From contig NZ_JBHVOS010000002.1 in assembly GCF_042887685.1 (NCBI RefSeq), forward strand, positions 124,001 through 188,000: a stretch of DNA of 64,000 nucleotides. Reading direction: 5' to 3'. The first letter of the stretch is position 1. Every line of letters begins with the position of its first letter. Shown here piece after piece: positions 16,132 to 24,724 of this stretch. Made by a program: the position numbers and the translations under genes. The notes below the pieces were generated by a model. That model was not told the DNA's origin. It did not search any database and was given only the letters and a program-made list of their open reading frames with translations. The stretch comes from Oerskovia sp042887685 (lineage in GTDB: Bacteria > Actinomycetota > Actinomycetes > Actinomycetales > Cellulomonadaceae).

Positions 16132-17130
16132 ATGCGTCTGCTCGTCACCGGCGGAGCCGGCTTCATCGGATCGAACTTCGTCCACCAGACGGTCCGGGAG
16201 CGTCCGGACGTCAAGGTCACGGTCCTCGACGCCCTCACCTACGCAGGGGACAAGTCCTCCCTGGCCTCGGTCGCGGACGCGATCACCTTCGTCGAGGGCG
16301 ACATCTCGGACGCGACGCTCGTCGACACTCTCGTCGCCGACGCGGACCTCGTCGTGCACTTCGCCGCGGAGTCGCACAACGACAACTCGCTCAACGACCC
16401 GTGGCCGTTCGTGCAGACGAACGTCATCGGCACCTACACGCTCCTCGAGGCGGTACGCCGGCACGGCGTGCGATACCACCACATCTCGACCGACGAGGTG
16501 TACGGCGACCTGGAGCTGGACGACCCGGAGCGCTTCACCGAGTCCACCCCGTACAACCCGTCGTCCCCCTACTCGTCCACCAAGGCGTCGAGCGACATGC
16601 TGGTGCGCGCCTGGGCGAGGTCGTTCGGAGTGCAGGCGACGATCTCGAACTGCTCCAACAACTACGGTCCGTACCAGCACGTCGAGAAGTTCATCCCGCG
16701 TCAGATCACGAACCTGATCGACGGGGTCCGACCCAAGCTCTACGGCGCGGGACTCAACGTCCGGGACTGGATCCACGTCGAGGACCACAACTCCGCGGTG
16801 TGGGCGATCATCGACGGAGGACAGATCGGCCAGACGTACCTCATCGGTGCGGACGGCGAGGTCAACAACCTCGACGTCGTGCGGACCCTCCTCGAGATCT
16901 TCGGTCGACCCGCCGACGACTTCGACCACGTGAACGACCGTCCCGGTCACGACCTGCGGTACGCGATCGACTCGAGCCGGCTGCGGACCGAGCTCGGGTG
17001 GACGCCTCGCTACACGGACTTCCGTGCCGGCCTCGAGGCGACCGTCGCCTGGTACCGCGAGAACGAGGGCTGGTGGCGCCCGGTGAAGGCAGCCACCGAG
17101 GCCAAGTACGAGCTCTCCGGCCAGGCCTGA
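16132..17130 (+). CDS. rmlB: dTDP-glucose 4,6-dehydratase
   Basis: This 332-residue enzyme converts dTDP-glucose to dTDP-4-keto-6-deoxyglucose. Visible motifs are the NAD-binding GGAGFIG (7-13), the catalytic T120-D121-E122 triad region in HHISTDEVYG, and Y147-x3-K151 in SPYSSTK. SNCSNNYGPYQHVEKFIP and NVRDWIHVEDH follow. Length and motifs are standard for RmlB. AGGAGG lies 9 bases before the ATG. rmlD follows 46 bases later on the same strand. Together with rmlA and rmlC it completes dTDP-L-rhamnose synthesis in this window. Confidence 0.97.
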   Translation: MRLLVTGGAGFIGSNFVHQTVRERPDVKVTVLDALTYAGDKSSLASVADAITFVEGDISDATLVDTLVADADLVVHFAAESHNDNSLNDPWPFVQTNVIGTYTLLEAVRRHGVRYHHISTDEVYGDLELDDPERFTESTPYNPSSPYSSTKASSDMLVRAWARSFGVQATISNCSNNYGPYQHVEKFIPRQITNLIDGVRPKLYGAGLNVRDWIHVEDHNSAVWAIIDGGQIGQTYLIGADGEVNNLDVVRTLLEIFGRPADDFDHVNDRPGHDLRYAIDSSRLRTELGWTPRYTDFRAGLEATVAWYRENEGWWRPVKAATEAKYELSGQA

Positions 17131-17176
17131 GCATCCCTTACCATCGCCGGCCCCGTGCCAGGACGAGGAGTTCTAC

Positions 17177-18034
17177 ATGCAGTGGATCGTGATCGGCGCG
17201 GCCGGGATGCTCGGCCAGGACGTCGTCGCGCGCTTGGCGAGCGAGGGGCGGTCGGTCGAGGCGCTCGACCGTGCCGACCTCGACATCACCGACCCCGGCG
17301 CGTGCGACCAGCTCCTCCGGGGTGCCGACGTGGTCGTGAACTGCGCTGCGTGGACGGCGGTCGACCTCGCCGAGGAGCGTGAGGCCGAGGCCTTCGCCGT
17401 CAACGCCACAGGCGCCGCGAACCTGGCGCGTGCGGCGTCCTCGGTCGGTGCACGACTCGTGCAGATCTCGACCGACTACGTGTTCGACGGGTCCGCTCGT
17501 ACGCCCTACGCCGCAGACGCACCTCAGAACCCGGCGACGGCATACGGCCGTACCAAGGCGGCCGGGGAGTGGGCCGTGACGGCCCACGGAGAACAGCACC
17601 TGATCATGCGCACCGCATACCTGTACGGTGCGGGTGGCGTGTGCTTCCCTCGGACGATCGTGAAGCTCGCGGCCGAGCGGGGCGGGCTCGACGTGGTCGA
17701 CGACCAGCTGGGCCAACCGACCTGGACGGTCGACGTCGCCGACCTCGTGCTGCGTGCGGTCGACGCCGAGGTCCCGGGCGGCATCTACCACGCGACGTCC
17801 CAGGGGAGCGCCTCCTGGTTCGAGTTCGCGGCAGAGGCCGTCGCGGCATCGGGGATGGACCGAGACCTGGTGCGACCGACGACGAGCGAAGCCTTCGTCC
17901 GGCCTGCTCCGCGTCCGGCCTACTCCGTGCTGGGACACGAGTCCTTGCGTGCGGTAGGGCTCGAACCCATCGGTGCGTGGCAGGAACGGTGGGCCGAGGC
18001 GGCAGGATCGGTCCTGGCCGCTCGCACGCGCTGA
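17177..18034 (+). CDS. rmlD: dTDP-4-dehydrorhamnose reductase
   Basis: This 285-residue enzyme performs the last, NAD(P)H-dependent step to dTDP-L-rhamnose. The cofactor motif GAAGMLGQD is at 7-15, and the RmlD-specific ISTDYVFDG (97-105) is followed by Y123-x3-K127 in YGRTK. The second half has DDQLGQPTWTVDVADL, also typical. GAGGAG precedes the ATG by 6 bases. It probably shares a transcript with rmlB and ends at a strong convergent hairpin. Confidence 0.96.
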   Translation: MQWIVIGAAGMLGQDVVARLASEGRSVEALDRADLDITDPGACDQLLRGADVVVNCAAWTAVDLAEEREAEAFAVNATGAANLARAASSVGARLVQISTDYVFDGSARTPYAADAPQNPATAYGRTKAAGEWAVTAHGEQHLIMRTAYLYGAGGVCFPRTIVKLAAERGGLDVVDDQLGQPTWTVDVADLVLRAVDAEVPGGIYHATSQGSASWFEFAAEAVAASGMDRDLVRPTTSEAFVRPAPRPAYSVLGHESLRAVGLEPIGAWQERWAEAAGSVLAARTR

Positions 18035-18090
18035 TCCGGTCGGGACCGTCGGAAGCGCCTGCTCGTCGACCTCGCCTACCTCGCCGACGT

Positions 18091-18123
18091 GGCCGTGCGG
18101 ACCGTCTGACGGACCGCACGGCC
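18091..18123. terminator. Bidirectional hairpin after rmlD
   Basis: Arms 18091-18105 and 18109-18123 pair over 15 positions with one mismatch around a 3-base loop. It separates rmlD from the convergent glycosyltransferase operon. Confidence 0.78.
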
Positions 18124-18205
18124 ATCGCGTCCACAGCACCTGCGACGACTCGCAACGATGGTGGCGCCCCACCCCGCCGTCACCCGAGGAGGCAGCTGGC
18201 CGCCC

Positions 18206-19171
18206 CTAGTCCGAGAAGGGCGCGGCCAGCCCCCCCAGGGCGTCAAGTCGCCGTCGAGCAGCGCGGGAAGCGCGTCGCTCGCCCGGAAGGCGCAGGCCGG
18301 CCTGCACCAGGGCACGGAGCCGTGCCCGCAACAGCTCGGGCCGCTCGTCGCGGCGCAGCACGTGCCGCACCGGCGCGAGCACCTGCCGCCCGAAGGCTCG
18401 CACCACGACCGACAACGGTGCGTATCGCGCGAGCACGAGGAGCGCGTTGCGGTTGTTGTAGAAGCGGAACAGCCCGCTCGCCGAGTCGGAGCTCTGGGCG
18501 TGCCGGTGCCAAGCGACGGCATCCCGCTCGAACAGGATCCGCCACCCTCCCGCACGAAGGCGCCAGGACAGGTCAGTGTCCTCGTAGTAGAGGAAGAGCG
18601 ACTCGTCGAAGTGCCCCACCTGCGCGAGCGCGGCCGACCGCAGGACCACAGCGCCACCACAGAACCCGAAGACGTCGGGCGGGGCGTCGAGGCGGTCGAG
18701 CGGCGTGAGCCAGTCGCGGTCCGTCGCGGAACCTGTGCGTGAGACGACGTTCCCCGTCGAGTTGACCAGCCTCGTGCCGTCCGGGGCCGGATCCTCCAGC
18801 ACGATCAAGGCGGTGACCGCCCCGACGTCCTCGTTGCCCGGCGCCTCGAGCACGTCGATCATCCGCCGGAGGGCCTCGGGATCGAACCGGGCGTCGTTGT
18901 TGAGCAGGGCCACGTAGGGGGCGTCGAGATCGTCGAGCCCCGCGTTCACCCCTCCGGCGAACCCTCGGTTGGTCGAGTTCTGCACGACCCTCACGGCCGG
19001 AAAGTCCTGACGGACGAGGGCGACCGAGCCGTCGTGGGAGTCGTTGTCGACGACGACGATCTCCAGCGCCCCTGGAGGAAGGTCCTGCCTCACGAGCGAC
19101 CCGAGGCAGGCCGCCAGAAGATCCTCCCCGTTCCAGTTGACCACCACGGCCCGCACCAGAGGAACCGTCAC
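18206..19171 (-). CDS. Family 2 glycosyltransferase, rhamnosyltransferase type
   Basis: This 321-residue GT2 enzyme opens with VRAVVVNWNGEDLLAACLGSL and has VVVDNDSHDGS, the NRGFAGGVNAGL segment, NNDARFDPEAL (metal site) and YYEDTDLSWRLRAGGW on the acceptor side. This is the arrangement of WbbL/RfbF-type rhamnosyltransferases. The length and cytoplasmic character are standard. The GTG at 19171 overlaps the preceding gene's stop by 4 bases (GTGA). It is the last gene of the long Wzm/Wzt-RgpF operon and probably builds the exported rhamnose-rich glycan. Confidence 0.86.
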   Translation of the reverse strand: MTVPLVRAVVVNWNGEDLLAACLGSLVRQDLPPGALEIVVVDNDSHDGSVALVRQDFPAVRVVQNSTNRGFAGGVNAGLDDLDAPYVALLNNDARFDPEALRRMIDVLEAPGNEDVGAVTALIVLEDPAPDGTRLVNSTGNVVSRTGSATDRDWLTPLDRLDAPPDVFGFCGGAVVLRSAALAQVGHFDESLFLYYEDTDLSWRLRAGGWRILFERDAVAWHRHAQSSDSASGLFRFYNNRNALLVLARYAPLSVVVRAFGRQVLAPVRHVLRRDERPELLRARLRALVQAGLRLPGERRASRAARRRLDALGGLAAPFSD

Positions 19172-20301
19172 GAGAGCACCTCCTGGTAGACGCCGGCCGT
19201 GGCTGCCACTGCGGACTCCCACGTGAAGCGAGCGCTGTTGTCCCGGCCCGCCGCGGACAGCTCCTCGTGCCGCGCTCCGGTCGCGAGCGAGAGCGCCTCA
19301 GCCAGGGCGTGGACGTCCTCGGGGTCGACCGCCAGGGCGCTCGTGCCGCAGATCTCCTCCATCGAGGTTCCCCGGGACGTCACGACGGGAGTTCCGTGAG
19401 CCTGCGCCTCCAGCACCGGCAGACCGAATCCCTCCCACACGGACGGGAAGCAGAAGGCCTGCGCACCGGCGTAGGCGGCGTGGAGGTCGGCCTGGTCGAC
19501 CCTTCCGAGCTGGCGCACACGATCGGTTCCCATCGCGTCGACGGCCTTGCGCACGTCGTCGGCGGTGGACCCCCAGCCCGTGGGTCCGACCAGCACCAGA
19601 TCCAGGTCGGCTCCCGCCGAGCGGAGCTCTGCATAGGCGTGGAGCAGGGCAGGCAGGTTCTTGCGCGGTTCCAGGGTGCCGACCCACAGCACGTAAGGTC
19701 GGTCCAGCTCGTGGCGCCGTCGGAAGTCGGCCACGTCCTCGGCCGAGACCGGCACAGAGGTGACGCCGTGAGGGATCACACGGACCCGGCTCCGCTCGAT
19801 CCCGGCTGCCGTGCAGTCCTCGGCCGTCGCCTCGGACGGCACGATCACCAGCGCCGCCTCGTCGCGGGTGAGTGCGAGCGCGTCCCGGAAGTAGGCCGCG
19901 CCATGCTTCGTGAAATGCTCGGGCTCACGGAGGAAGGCGAGATCGTGCACCGTCACCACGAGCGGTGCCGACGCCGGTGGAATCGCCCACGTCGTGGCGT
20001 GGACGACGTCGGAGGTGCGCCAACCCGGAACCCGTGGTGCCCGCAGGCGCCGCCAGGACTCGTAGAGCGCCCGACGCGGCAGCCGTGACATGCTGACCGG
20101 CACACCTGGGGCCAGTCCTCGGCGGTCCCCGACCGCGCCGCGCGCACGGACGCAGAGAGGGTCTACCGCTCCTGCCGCGGCCAGGCCGTTGGCGAGCTCG
20201 CGGACGTACGTGCCCGAACCGCCGGGCACCGGCTGCCAGAGCTGCTCGACGACCAGGGCGACACGCGGCACGTCCGCTCGCGGCACGTCAGCTCGCGGCA
20301 T
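19168..20301 (-). CDS. Family 4 glycosyltransferase
   Basis: This 377-residue GT-B enzyme has an N-terminal QPVPGGSGTYVRELANGLAA loop and HDLAFLREPEHFTKHG in the middle. WVGTLEPRKNLPALLHAY and the donor-site WEGFGLPVLEAQAHGTPVV follow, matching GT4 mannosyl- or rhamnosyltransferases. The ATG at 20301 lies inside wzt, overlapping its end by 14 bases. The first residues repeat PRADV twice, from a short tandem duplication spanning the overlap. It belongs to the Wzm/Wzt operon. Confidence 0.87.
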   Translation of the reverse strand: MPRADVPRADVPRVALVVEQLWQPVPGGSGTYVRELANGLAAAGAVDPLCVRARGAVGDRRGLAPGVPVSMSRLPRRALYESWRRLRAPRVPGWRTSDVVHATTWAIPPASAPLVVTVHDLAFLREPEHFTKHGAAYFRDALALTRDEAALVIVPSEATAEDCTAAGIERSRVRVIPHGVTSVPVSAEDVADFRRRHELDRPYVLWVGTLEPRKNLPALLHAYAELRSAGADLDLVLVGPTGWGSTADDVRKAVDAMGTDRVRQLGRVDQADLHAAYAGAQAFCFPSVWEGFGLPVLEAQAHGTPVVTSRGTSMEEICGTSALAVDPEDVHALAEALSLATGARHEELSAAGRDNSARFTWESAVAATAGVYQEVLS

Positions 20302-21535
20302 CGACGACGTCGTCCCTGGGCGACGTGACCATGGGTCGTGCGGGCGTGAGCTTCTCGAAGTGCGATCCGAACACGACGTAGCCACCCGACTCCGTCCGCC
20401 CGGTCGGCACGACCGTGAAGGTGACCCCTCGGAGGAGCCCGTCGACCAGCTTCGCCGTCCCAGGAGCCTGGATGGACGCCGAGAGCGTGTAGGTGTCGGG
20501 ACGCAGCGGAAGGCTGGGGATCACGACGTCGATCGATCCCTCACCTGCCTCGATGCTCTCGGGGACGTAGTCGGAGTCCTGGGCGTGGTGACCCCAGATG
20601 AGCCTGTCGTCGAGCGTCTGCACGGAGACACCGAAGACCGGACGCTCGATCGCCTCGGACGCCGAGTAGTGGAGCCGGATCCGGATCTCGTCGCCCGTAC
20701 GGCAGATGTGCGCGTCCCGGCCGTCCGGGTGGAGCCACTCCATCCGGGTGATCTTCGCCTCGCCGGACCCGATCCGCATCCCGCCGCCCTCGACCGGCTT
20801 GGCCAGGTGGGAAGCCTCCGAGTAGTTCTCGATGACCTCGTTGACCGGTCCGGTACCCATGAGCTGGCCGTGCGAGAGCCACGCTGCCTCGTCGCAGAAG
20901 TTGCGCATCTGCTCCAGCCCGTGGCTGACCACGACCACCGTGCGTCCCTCGCGGCGGAAGTCCGCGAACTTGCTCATGCAACGTTCCTGGAACTCCGCGT
21001 CGCCGACGGCGAGGATCTCGTCGACGAGCAGGATCTCGGGCTCGACGTGGATGGACACGGCGAACCCGAGCCGCACGTACATTCCCGAGGAGTAGTTCTT
21101 GACCGGCTGGTCGATGAAGTCTCCGATGCCCGCGAAGTCGACGATGTCACCGAACTTCCGGTCGACCTCCTGACGGTTCATCCCGAGGATCGAACCGTTG
21201 AGGTAGACGTTCTCGCGCCCGGTCAGCTCCGGGTGGAACCCGGACCCCACCTCGAGCATGGCGGCCATCCGGCCACGGCTGACGATGCTGCCCTGGTTGG
21301 GCGTCAGGATCTTCGCGATGCACTTGAGGAGCGTGGACTTGCCCGACCCGTTGTTCCCCAGCAGGCCGAACGTCTTGCCCTCGGGAATCTCCAGGTTGAC
21401 GTCCCGCAGCGCCCAGAAGTCCTCGTACTTGGTCCGGTTGCGGTCGACGAACAACGACTTGAGCGACTGGCTCCTGTTCGTGTACATCCGGAACGTCTTG
21501 GAGACGTCGGTGACGGAGATGGCTGAGTTGCTCAC
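20288..21535 (-). CDS. wzt: Polysaccharide ABC exporter ATPase with Wzt C-terminal domain
   Basis: This 415-residue protein has its ATPase domain at about 5-250: Walker A GNNGSGKS (60-67), signature YSSGM (148-152), and Walker B ILLVDE (168-173) followed by ILAVGD. Residues about 270-400 form a beta-rich Wzt_C-type domain, which in O-antigen exporters binds the modified end of the glycan before export. The Wzt_C domain suggests that chains receive a specific terminal modification; the methyltransferase or acyl transfer system nearby could supply it. The GTG overlaps the permease stop (GTGA). Confidence 0.93.
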   Translation of the reverse strand: MSNSAISVTDVSKTFRMYTNRSQSLKSLFVDRNRTKYEDFWALRDVNLEIPEGKTFGLLGNNGSGKSTLLKCIAKILTPNQGSIVSRGRMAAMLEVGSGFHPELTGRENVYLNGSILGMNRQEVDRKFGDIVDFAGIGDFIDQPVKNYSSGMYVRLGFAVSIHVEPEILLVDEILAVGDAEFQERCMSKFADFRREGRTVVVVSHGLEQMRNFCDEAAWLSHGQLMGTGPVNEVIENYSEASHLAKPVEGGGMRIGSGEAKITRMEWLHPDGRDAHICRTGDEIRIRLHYSASEAIERPVFGVSVQTLDDRLIWGHHAQDSDYVPESIEAGEGSIDVVIPSLPLRPDTYTLSASIQAPGTAKLVDGLLRGVTFTVVPTGRTESGGYVVFGSHFEKLTPARPMVTSPRDDVVDAAS

Positions 21536-22419
21536 AGTGCCTCCACGATCCGTGCGCTGTGCTTGCGGAACACCAGGATCCCGACGAAGAGCGCGAGAAC
21601 CGCCCACGCGAGGCAGCCGAGCCACACTCCGAGCGACGGTGCAGAAAAGTCGTACAAGATGCTCCGGTATGCCTCGACGTAGAGCTGCGCCGGATTGAGT
21701 CGTGCGATCTGTGCGAGCGGGATCGGCTCCCCGTTGAACTCCCACCCCTTCTCGTAGAGATCGTTCTGGACCTTGACCAGGAGGGTGAGCGGGAAGACGA
21801 TGCCCGAGATGTAGAGCCAGATCTGGTTGAAGATCCCCCACAGGTACGACAGGTCCCTGAAGTAGACCATGCCGAGAGAGAGCGTCAAGCCGACTCCGGT
21901 GGCGAACAACCCGGTGAGCAGGACGACGCCGAGAAGCAGCGGGACCAGCGGGAGCACTCCCGGTCCGCCGACGAACAGCACGAGGACGATCAGGATCCCG
22001 ATCTCGGGCAGATGGTTGATCGTGTTCGCCACCATCTCCGCGACGAGCAGGACCCAGCGCGGGAAGTAGACCTTCGTCAGCAACGCCGTGTTGGAGGTCA
22101 ACGAGTTCATCCCCGACATGATCGACCCGGAGAGGTACCCCCAGGCGATCACGCCGATGGCGATCCACACCGCGAAGGAGTTGATCCCCGAGTTCGTCCC
22201 CGGTGCGACCCCGCCGCGCATCACCAGCCCGAACACGAGCGAGTAGATCGCGATCGAGGCCAGCGGGTTGAGCAAGGACCACAGACGACCGAGCGCGGTG
22301 CGCTTGTACTGCGAGCCCAGCTGTCTCCTGGCGAGATTCCAGATCAGGCCGATCGTGTGCCTGAGCTCCTCACTCCCCGTAGGTTCGGACGCCGTTCTCT
22401 CAGTACTGCTCACTGCCAT
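21532..22419 (-). CDS. wzm: Polysaccharide ABC exporter permease (ABC-2 type)
   Basis: This 295-residue protein has six hydrophobic segments. Its N-terminal cytoplasmic stretch LARRQLGSQYKRTALGRLWSLLNPL is the conserved ABC-2/Wzm coupling helix region. With Wzt it moves a completed lipid-linked polysaccharide across the membrane. The ATG at 22419 overlaps the epimerase gene by 20 bases; a GTG at 22413 is an equally placed alternative, and no strong ribosome site distinguishes them. Confidence 0.92.
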   Translation of the reverse strand: MAVSSTERTASEPTGSEELRHTIGLIWNLARRQLGSQYKRTALGRLWSLLNPLASIAIYSLVFGLVMRGGVAPGTNSGINSFAVWIAIGVIAWGYLSGSIMSGMNSLTSNTALLTKVYFPRWVLLVAEMVANTINHLPEIGILIVLVLFVGGPGVLPLVPLLLGVVLLTGLFATGVGLTLSLGMVYFRDLSYLWGIFNQIWLYISGIVFPLTLLVKVQNDLYEKGWEFNGEPIPLAQIARLNPAQLYVEAYRSILYDFSAPSLGVWLGCLAWAVLALFVGILVFRKHSARIVEAL

Positions 22420-23458
22420 CGATCCAATCGCACAGTAGGCCAATCCCGTGTTCAACCGGCACGGCGGGGCGCCATGCCAGGGCGGCCTGCGCCGCTTCAA
22501 TGTCTGCCACGCCTGATCTCACGTCCCCGTCCCGGAACGCACCGGTCACGTGCGGAGCCGGCGCTCCGTAGCGGTCGGCGATCCATGTCGCGAGCTGCAG
22601 GATCGTCGTCCCGCCACCGGAGCCGATGTCGAACGGGTTCGCGGTGGAGAGGCCCAGACCGGTGCCGGCGACGATCGCCGAGGCGACGTCGTCGATGAAG
22701 ACGAAGTCCCGGATGATCTCGCCGTCCTCGTACACGGGGATGGACTGCCTCGCCTTGGCGATCCGTGCGAAGAGCGGCACGATGCCCGTGTACGGGTTGG
22801 TCAACGACTGGCCCGGTCCATAGACGTTCTGGAGCCGGTACAGCACCGAGGCGACGCCCATCGACTGGCACCACGCCGAGACGAGGTTCTCCTGGCACAG
22901 TTTAGTCGAGCCGTAGATGCTCGACGGCGCCGGTCGCACCGCACGGGAGCTGTGCGGGACTGGTTCGAGGCCGGGGAACTCCCACTGGCCGGCGGCCAGC
23001 ATCGCGTGCGAACGCTGTCCTGGATAGGTGATGGCGCCGGTCTCCCGGTCCCGCCAGGCCCCCTCCCCGTACACGGCACGGGACGAGGTCAGCAGGATCG
23101 AGCGCGGGCGCACGTCACGGGTCGCGAGCGCGTCGAGCATCCGCGTCGTGCCGACGACGTTGACCAGTCCGTGACGACTCGCCTCCGTCAGGGACTGTGC
23201 AGTGCCCGTCTCGGCAGCCAGGTGGACGATCACGTCAGGGGTGACGTCGTCCAGCAGACGGTCCCAGTCGGAGGCCACGGTGACGTCGCCTCGCAGCAGC
23301 TCGACCCGCGGGTCCAGCCCCGAGGGGCGGGCCTGGTCGGCGTGGACCTGCGGATGGAGGTTGTCCATCGCGACCACCCGGTCGAACCGTTCTGCGAGCG
23401 ACGCCGAGACGGCGCAGCCGATGAACCCGGCTCCCCCGGTCACCACGCACGTGGTCAT
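22400..23458 (-). CDS. NAD-dependent sugar epimerase/dehydratase
   Basis: This 352-residue extended SDR has TGGAGFIGCAV near the N-terminus, VIVHLAAETGTAQS, LLTSSRAVYGEG and the active-site YGSTKLCQE (YxxxK). The VYGPGQSLTNPYTGIV and RDFVFIDDVASAI motifs are shared with UDP-glucose 4-epimerases and related GDP/dTDP-sugar enzymes. The substrate is not certain. GGAGGGAG stands before the ATG at 23458. It is transcribed with wzm and wzt, and probably makes an activated sugar for the exported glycan. Confidence 0.85.
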   Translation of the reverse strand: MTTCVVTGGAGFIGCAVSASLAERFDRVVAMDNLHPQVHADQARPSGLDPRVELLRGDVTVASDWDRLLDDVTPDVIVHLAAETGTAQSLTEASRHGLVNVVGTTRMLDALATRDVRPRSILLTSSRAVYGEGAWRDRETGAITYPGQRSHAMLAAGQWEFPGLEPVPHSSRAVRPAPSSIYGSTKLCQENLVSAWCQSMGVASVLYRLQNVYGPGQSLTNPYTGIVPLFARIAKARQSIPVYEDGEIIRDFVFIDDVASAIVAGTGLGLSTANPFDIGSGGGTTILQLATWIADRYGAPAPHVTGAFRDGDVRSGVADIEAAQAALAWRPAVPVEHGIGLLCDWIDGSEQY

Positions 23459-23515
23459 CGATCCGTACTCCCTCCACACATCCGGCGCACGCCCATCCAG
23501 GGCACCCTCCCCACG

Positions 23516-24724
23516 TCAGTTGAGGATCGTGGGTGGCTGCAGGCTCAGATATCTCTCGGTCAGCTCGAAGACCACCAGATCGGCGTCGGACGTCCGGGCC
23601 GCGTGCAGGACGTTGGCACGCTGGCTCGGGTCGTCCAGGAAATGGCGGATCTGGAAGGTCGACTCGAAGGAACCGGCCCAGAACGCTGACAGCGCAGTCC
23701 CCTGCGAGTCGCCCACGACGAGCGCCTTCTTGGCCATCTCGCCACCCGTGGTCGTCACGGGAAGCTCGAGCAGGTCGACGCCGCCAGGCCACGCGAGCTC
23801 CGACTTCGTACCGTCGGTCGCGACACGCGTGGTGGTCACGGGGCCGGGATCGAGCGTGGGAACGGTCCAGTCGTCGCGCGGCGCCTCGACGCCCCACTCG
23901 GCGAACTCGTTCGGCGCAGCCTGGGTCTCGATGGAGGCGACCTCGGCCTCCGCGAGACCGTCGTACCCGGAGTCCGGGTAGAGGTCCTGGAGGCACTCGC
24001 CGATCGACTCCCAGGCCACCGACGCACCGTAGGGGGTCCAGTGGCTGTTGACAGCGCTGTAGACCCACTCGTCCTCGGACGCGTCGCGCAGGTCGCCGCG
24101 GACGTCCACGATCGGGAGGTCACCGGAGACCGCGAGCAGCTGGTCGAAGTGGGTCAGTCCACGCAAGGGCTGCGCCCAGTCGGGCAGCATCTGCGGGTAG
24201 ACGGTGCCCGACGACGGTGCGACGACGACGATCAGGTCCCTGCCCTCGCGTGCCAGTCCCGCGCGAAGGTCGTCGAAGTAGTCGCGCCACTGGTCTCGCT
24301 GCTCGTCGAGCCAAGGGGCCCGACCTAGCATGTCGGAGAAGTTGTTGGCCTGGATGTCCGACCAGAACACGAACCCGTCACGCCCCGGGATCCCGGGGTA
24401 CGGGAGATCCGTGGTGTTCTCCGCGAAGACCGCTTCGGACTCGGGGGTCCTGGGGCCCGTCCAGATCGTCGGGTCACCGGGAGCGAGGTCGGACCGGCAC
24501 GAGTCCGGCGTGCTCGCCTCCACGGCTGCGTCGGCGTCGAGCCAACCTCTCGTCGACGCGAGACCGATACCGGCCATGACCGCGGAGAGGACGACCAGGG
24601 CCGTGAGCGGGATGTAGGAACGGCGAGGCAGGAGCGGCGTGCGAGGTCGCACACCTGGCTGCCCAGCGGGCGACGGGTTCGGTGCGGACGCGGTCTCCCC
24701 CGCGCCCTGCTGAGTGTCGCTCAT
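23516..24724 (-). CDS. AlgX/AlgJ-like SGNH-type O-acetylation protein
   Basis: This 402-residue protein has one membrane segment (about 37-56) after a proline-rich cytoplasmic tail, then an extracytoplasmic domain. That domain resembles the SGNH-like domain of alginate O-acetylation proteins: NSHWTPYGA supplies the catalytic His region and GDSQGTALSAF the nucleophile Ser block (GDS). Such proteins move acetyl groups to polysaccharides outside the membrane. The start overlaps the stop of the acyltransferase-3 gene by 4 bases (ATGA). That pairing suggests the acyltransferase passes acetyl groups across the membrane and this protein places them on the glycan. Confidence 0.8.
   Translation of the reverse strand: MSDTQQGAGETASAPNPSPAGQPGVRPRTPLLPRRSYIPLTALVVLSAVMAGIGLASTRGWLDADAAVEASTPDSCRSDLAPGDPTIWTGPRTPESEAVFAENTTDLPYPGIPGRDGFVFWSDIQANNFSDMLGRAPWLDEQRDQWRDYFDDLRAGLAREGRDLIVVVAPSSGTVYPQMLPDWAQPLRGLTHFDQLLAVSGDLPIVDVRGDLRDASEDEWVYSAVNSHWTPYGASVAWESIGECLQDLYPDSGYDGLAEAEVASIETQAAPNEFAEWGVEAPRDDWTVPTLDPGPVTTTRVATDGTKSELAWPGGVDLLELPVTTTGGEMAKKALVVGDSQGTALSAFWAGSFESTFQIRHFLDDPSQRANVLHAARTSDADLVVFELTERYLSLQPPTILN

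Noticed and set aside
22400..23479. Longer epimerase start at 23479
   Set aside because: The ATG at 23458 gives the canonical NAD-binding opening and has GGAGGGAG upstream; the extra residues include that ribosome site.
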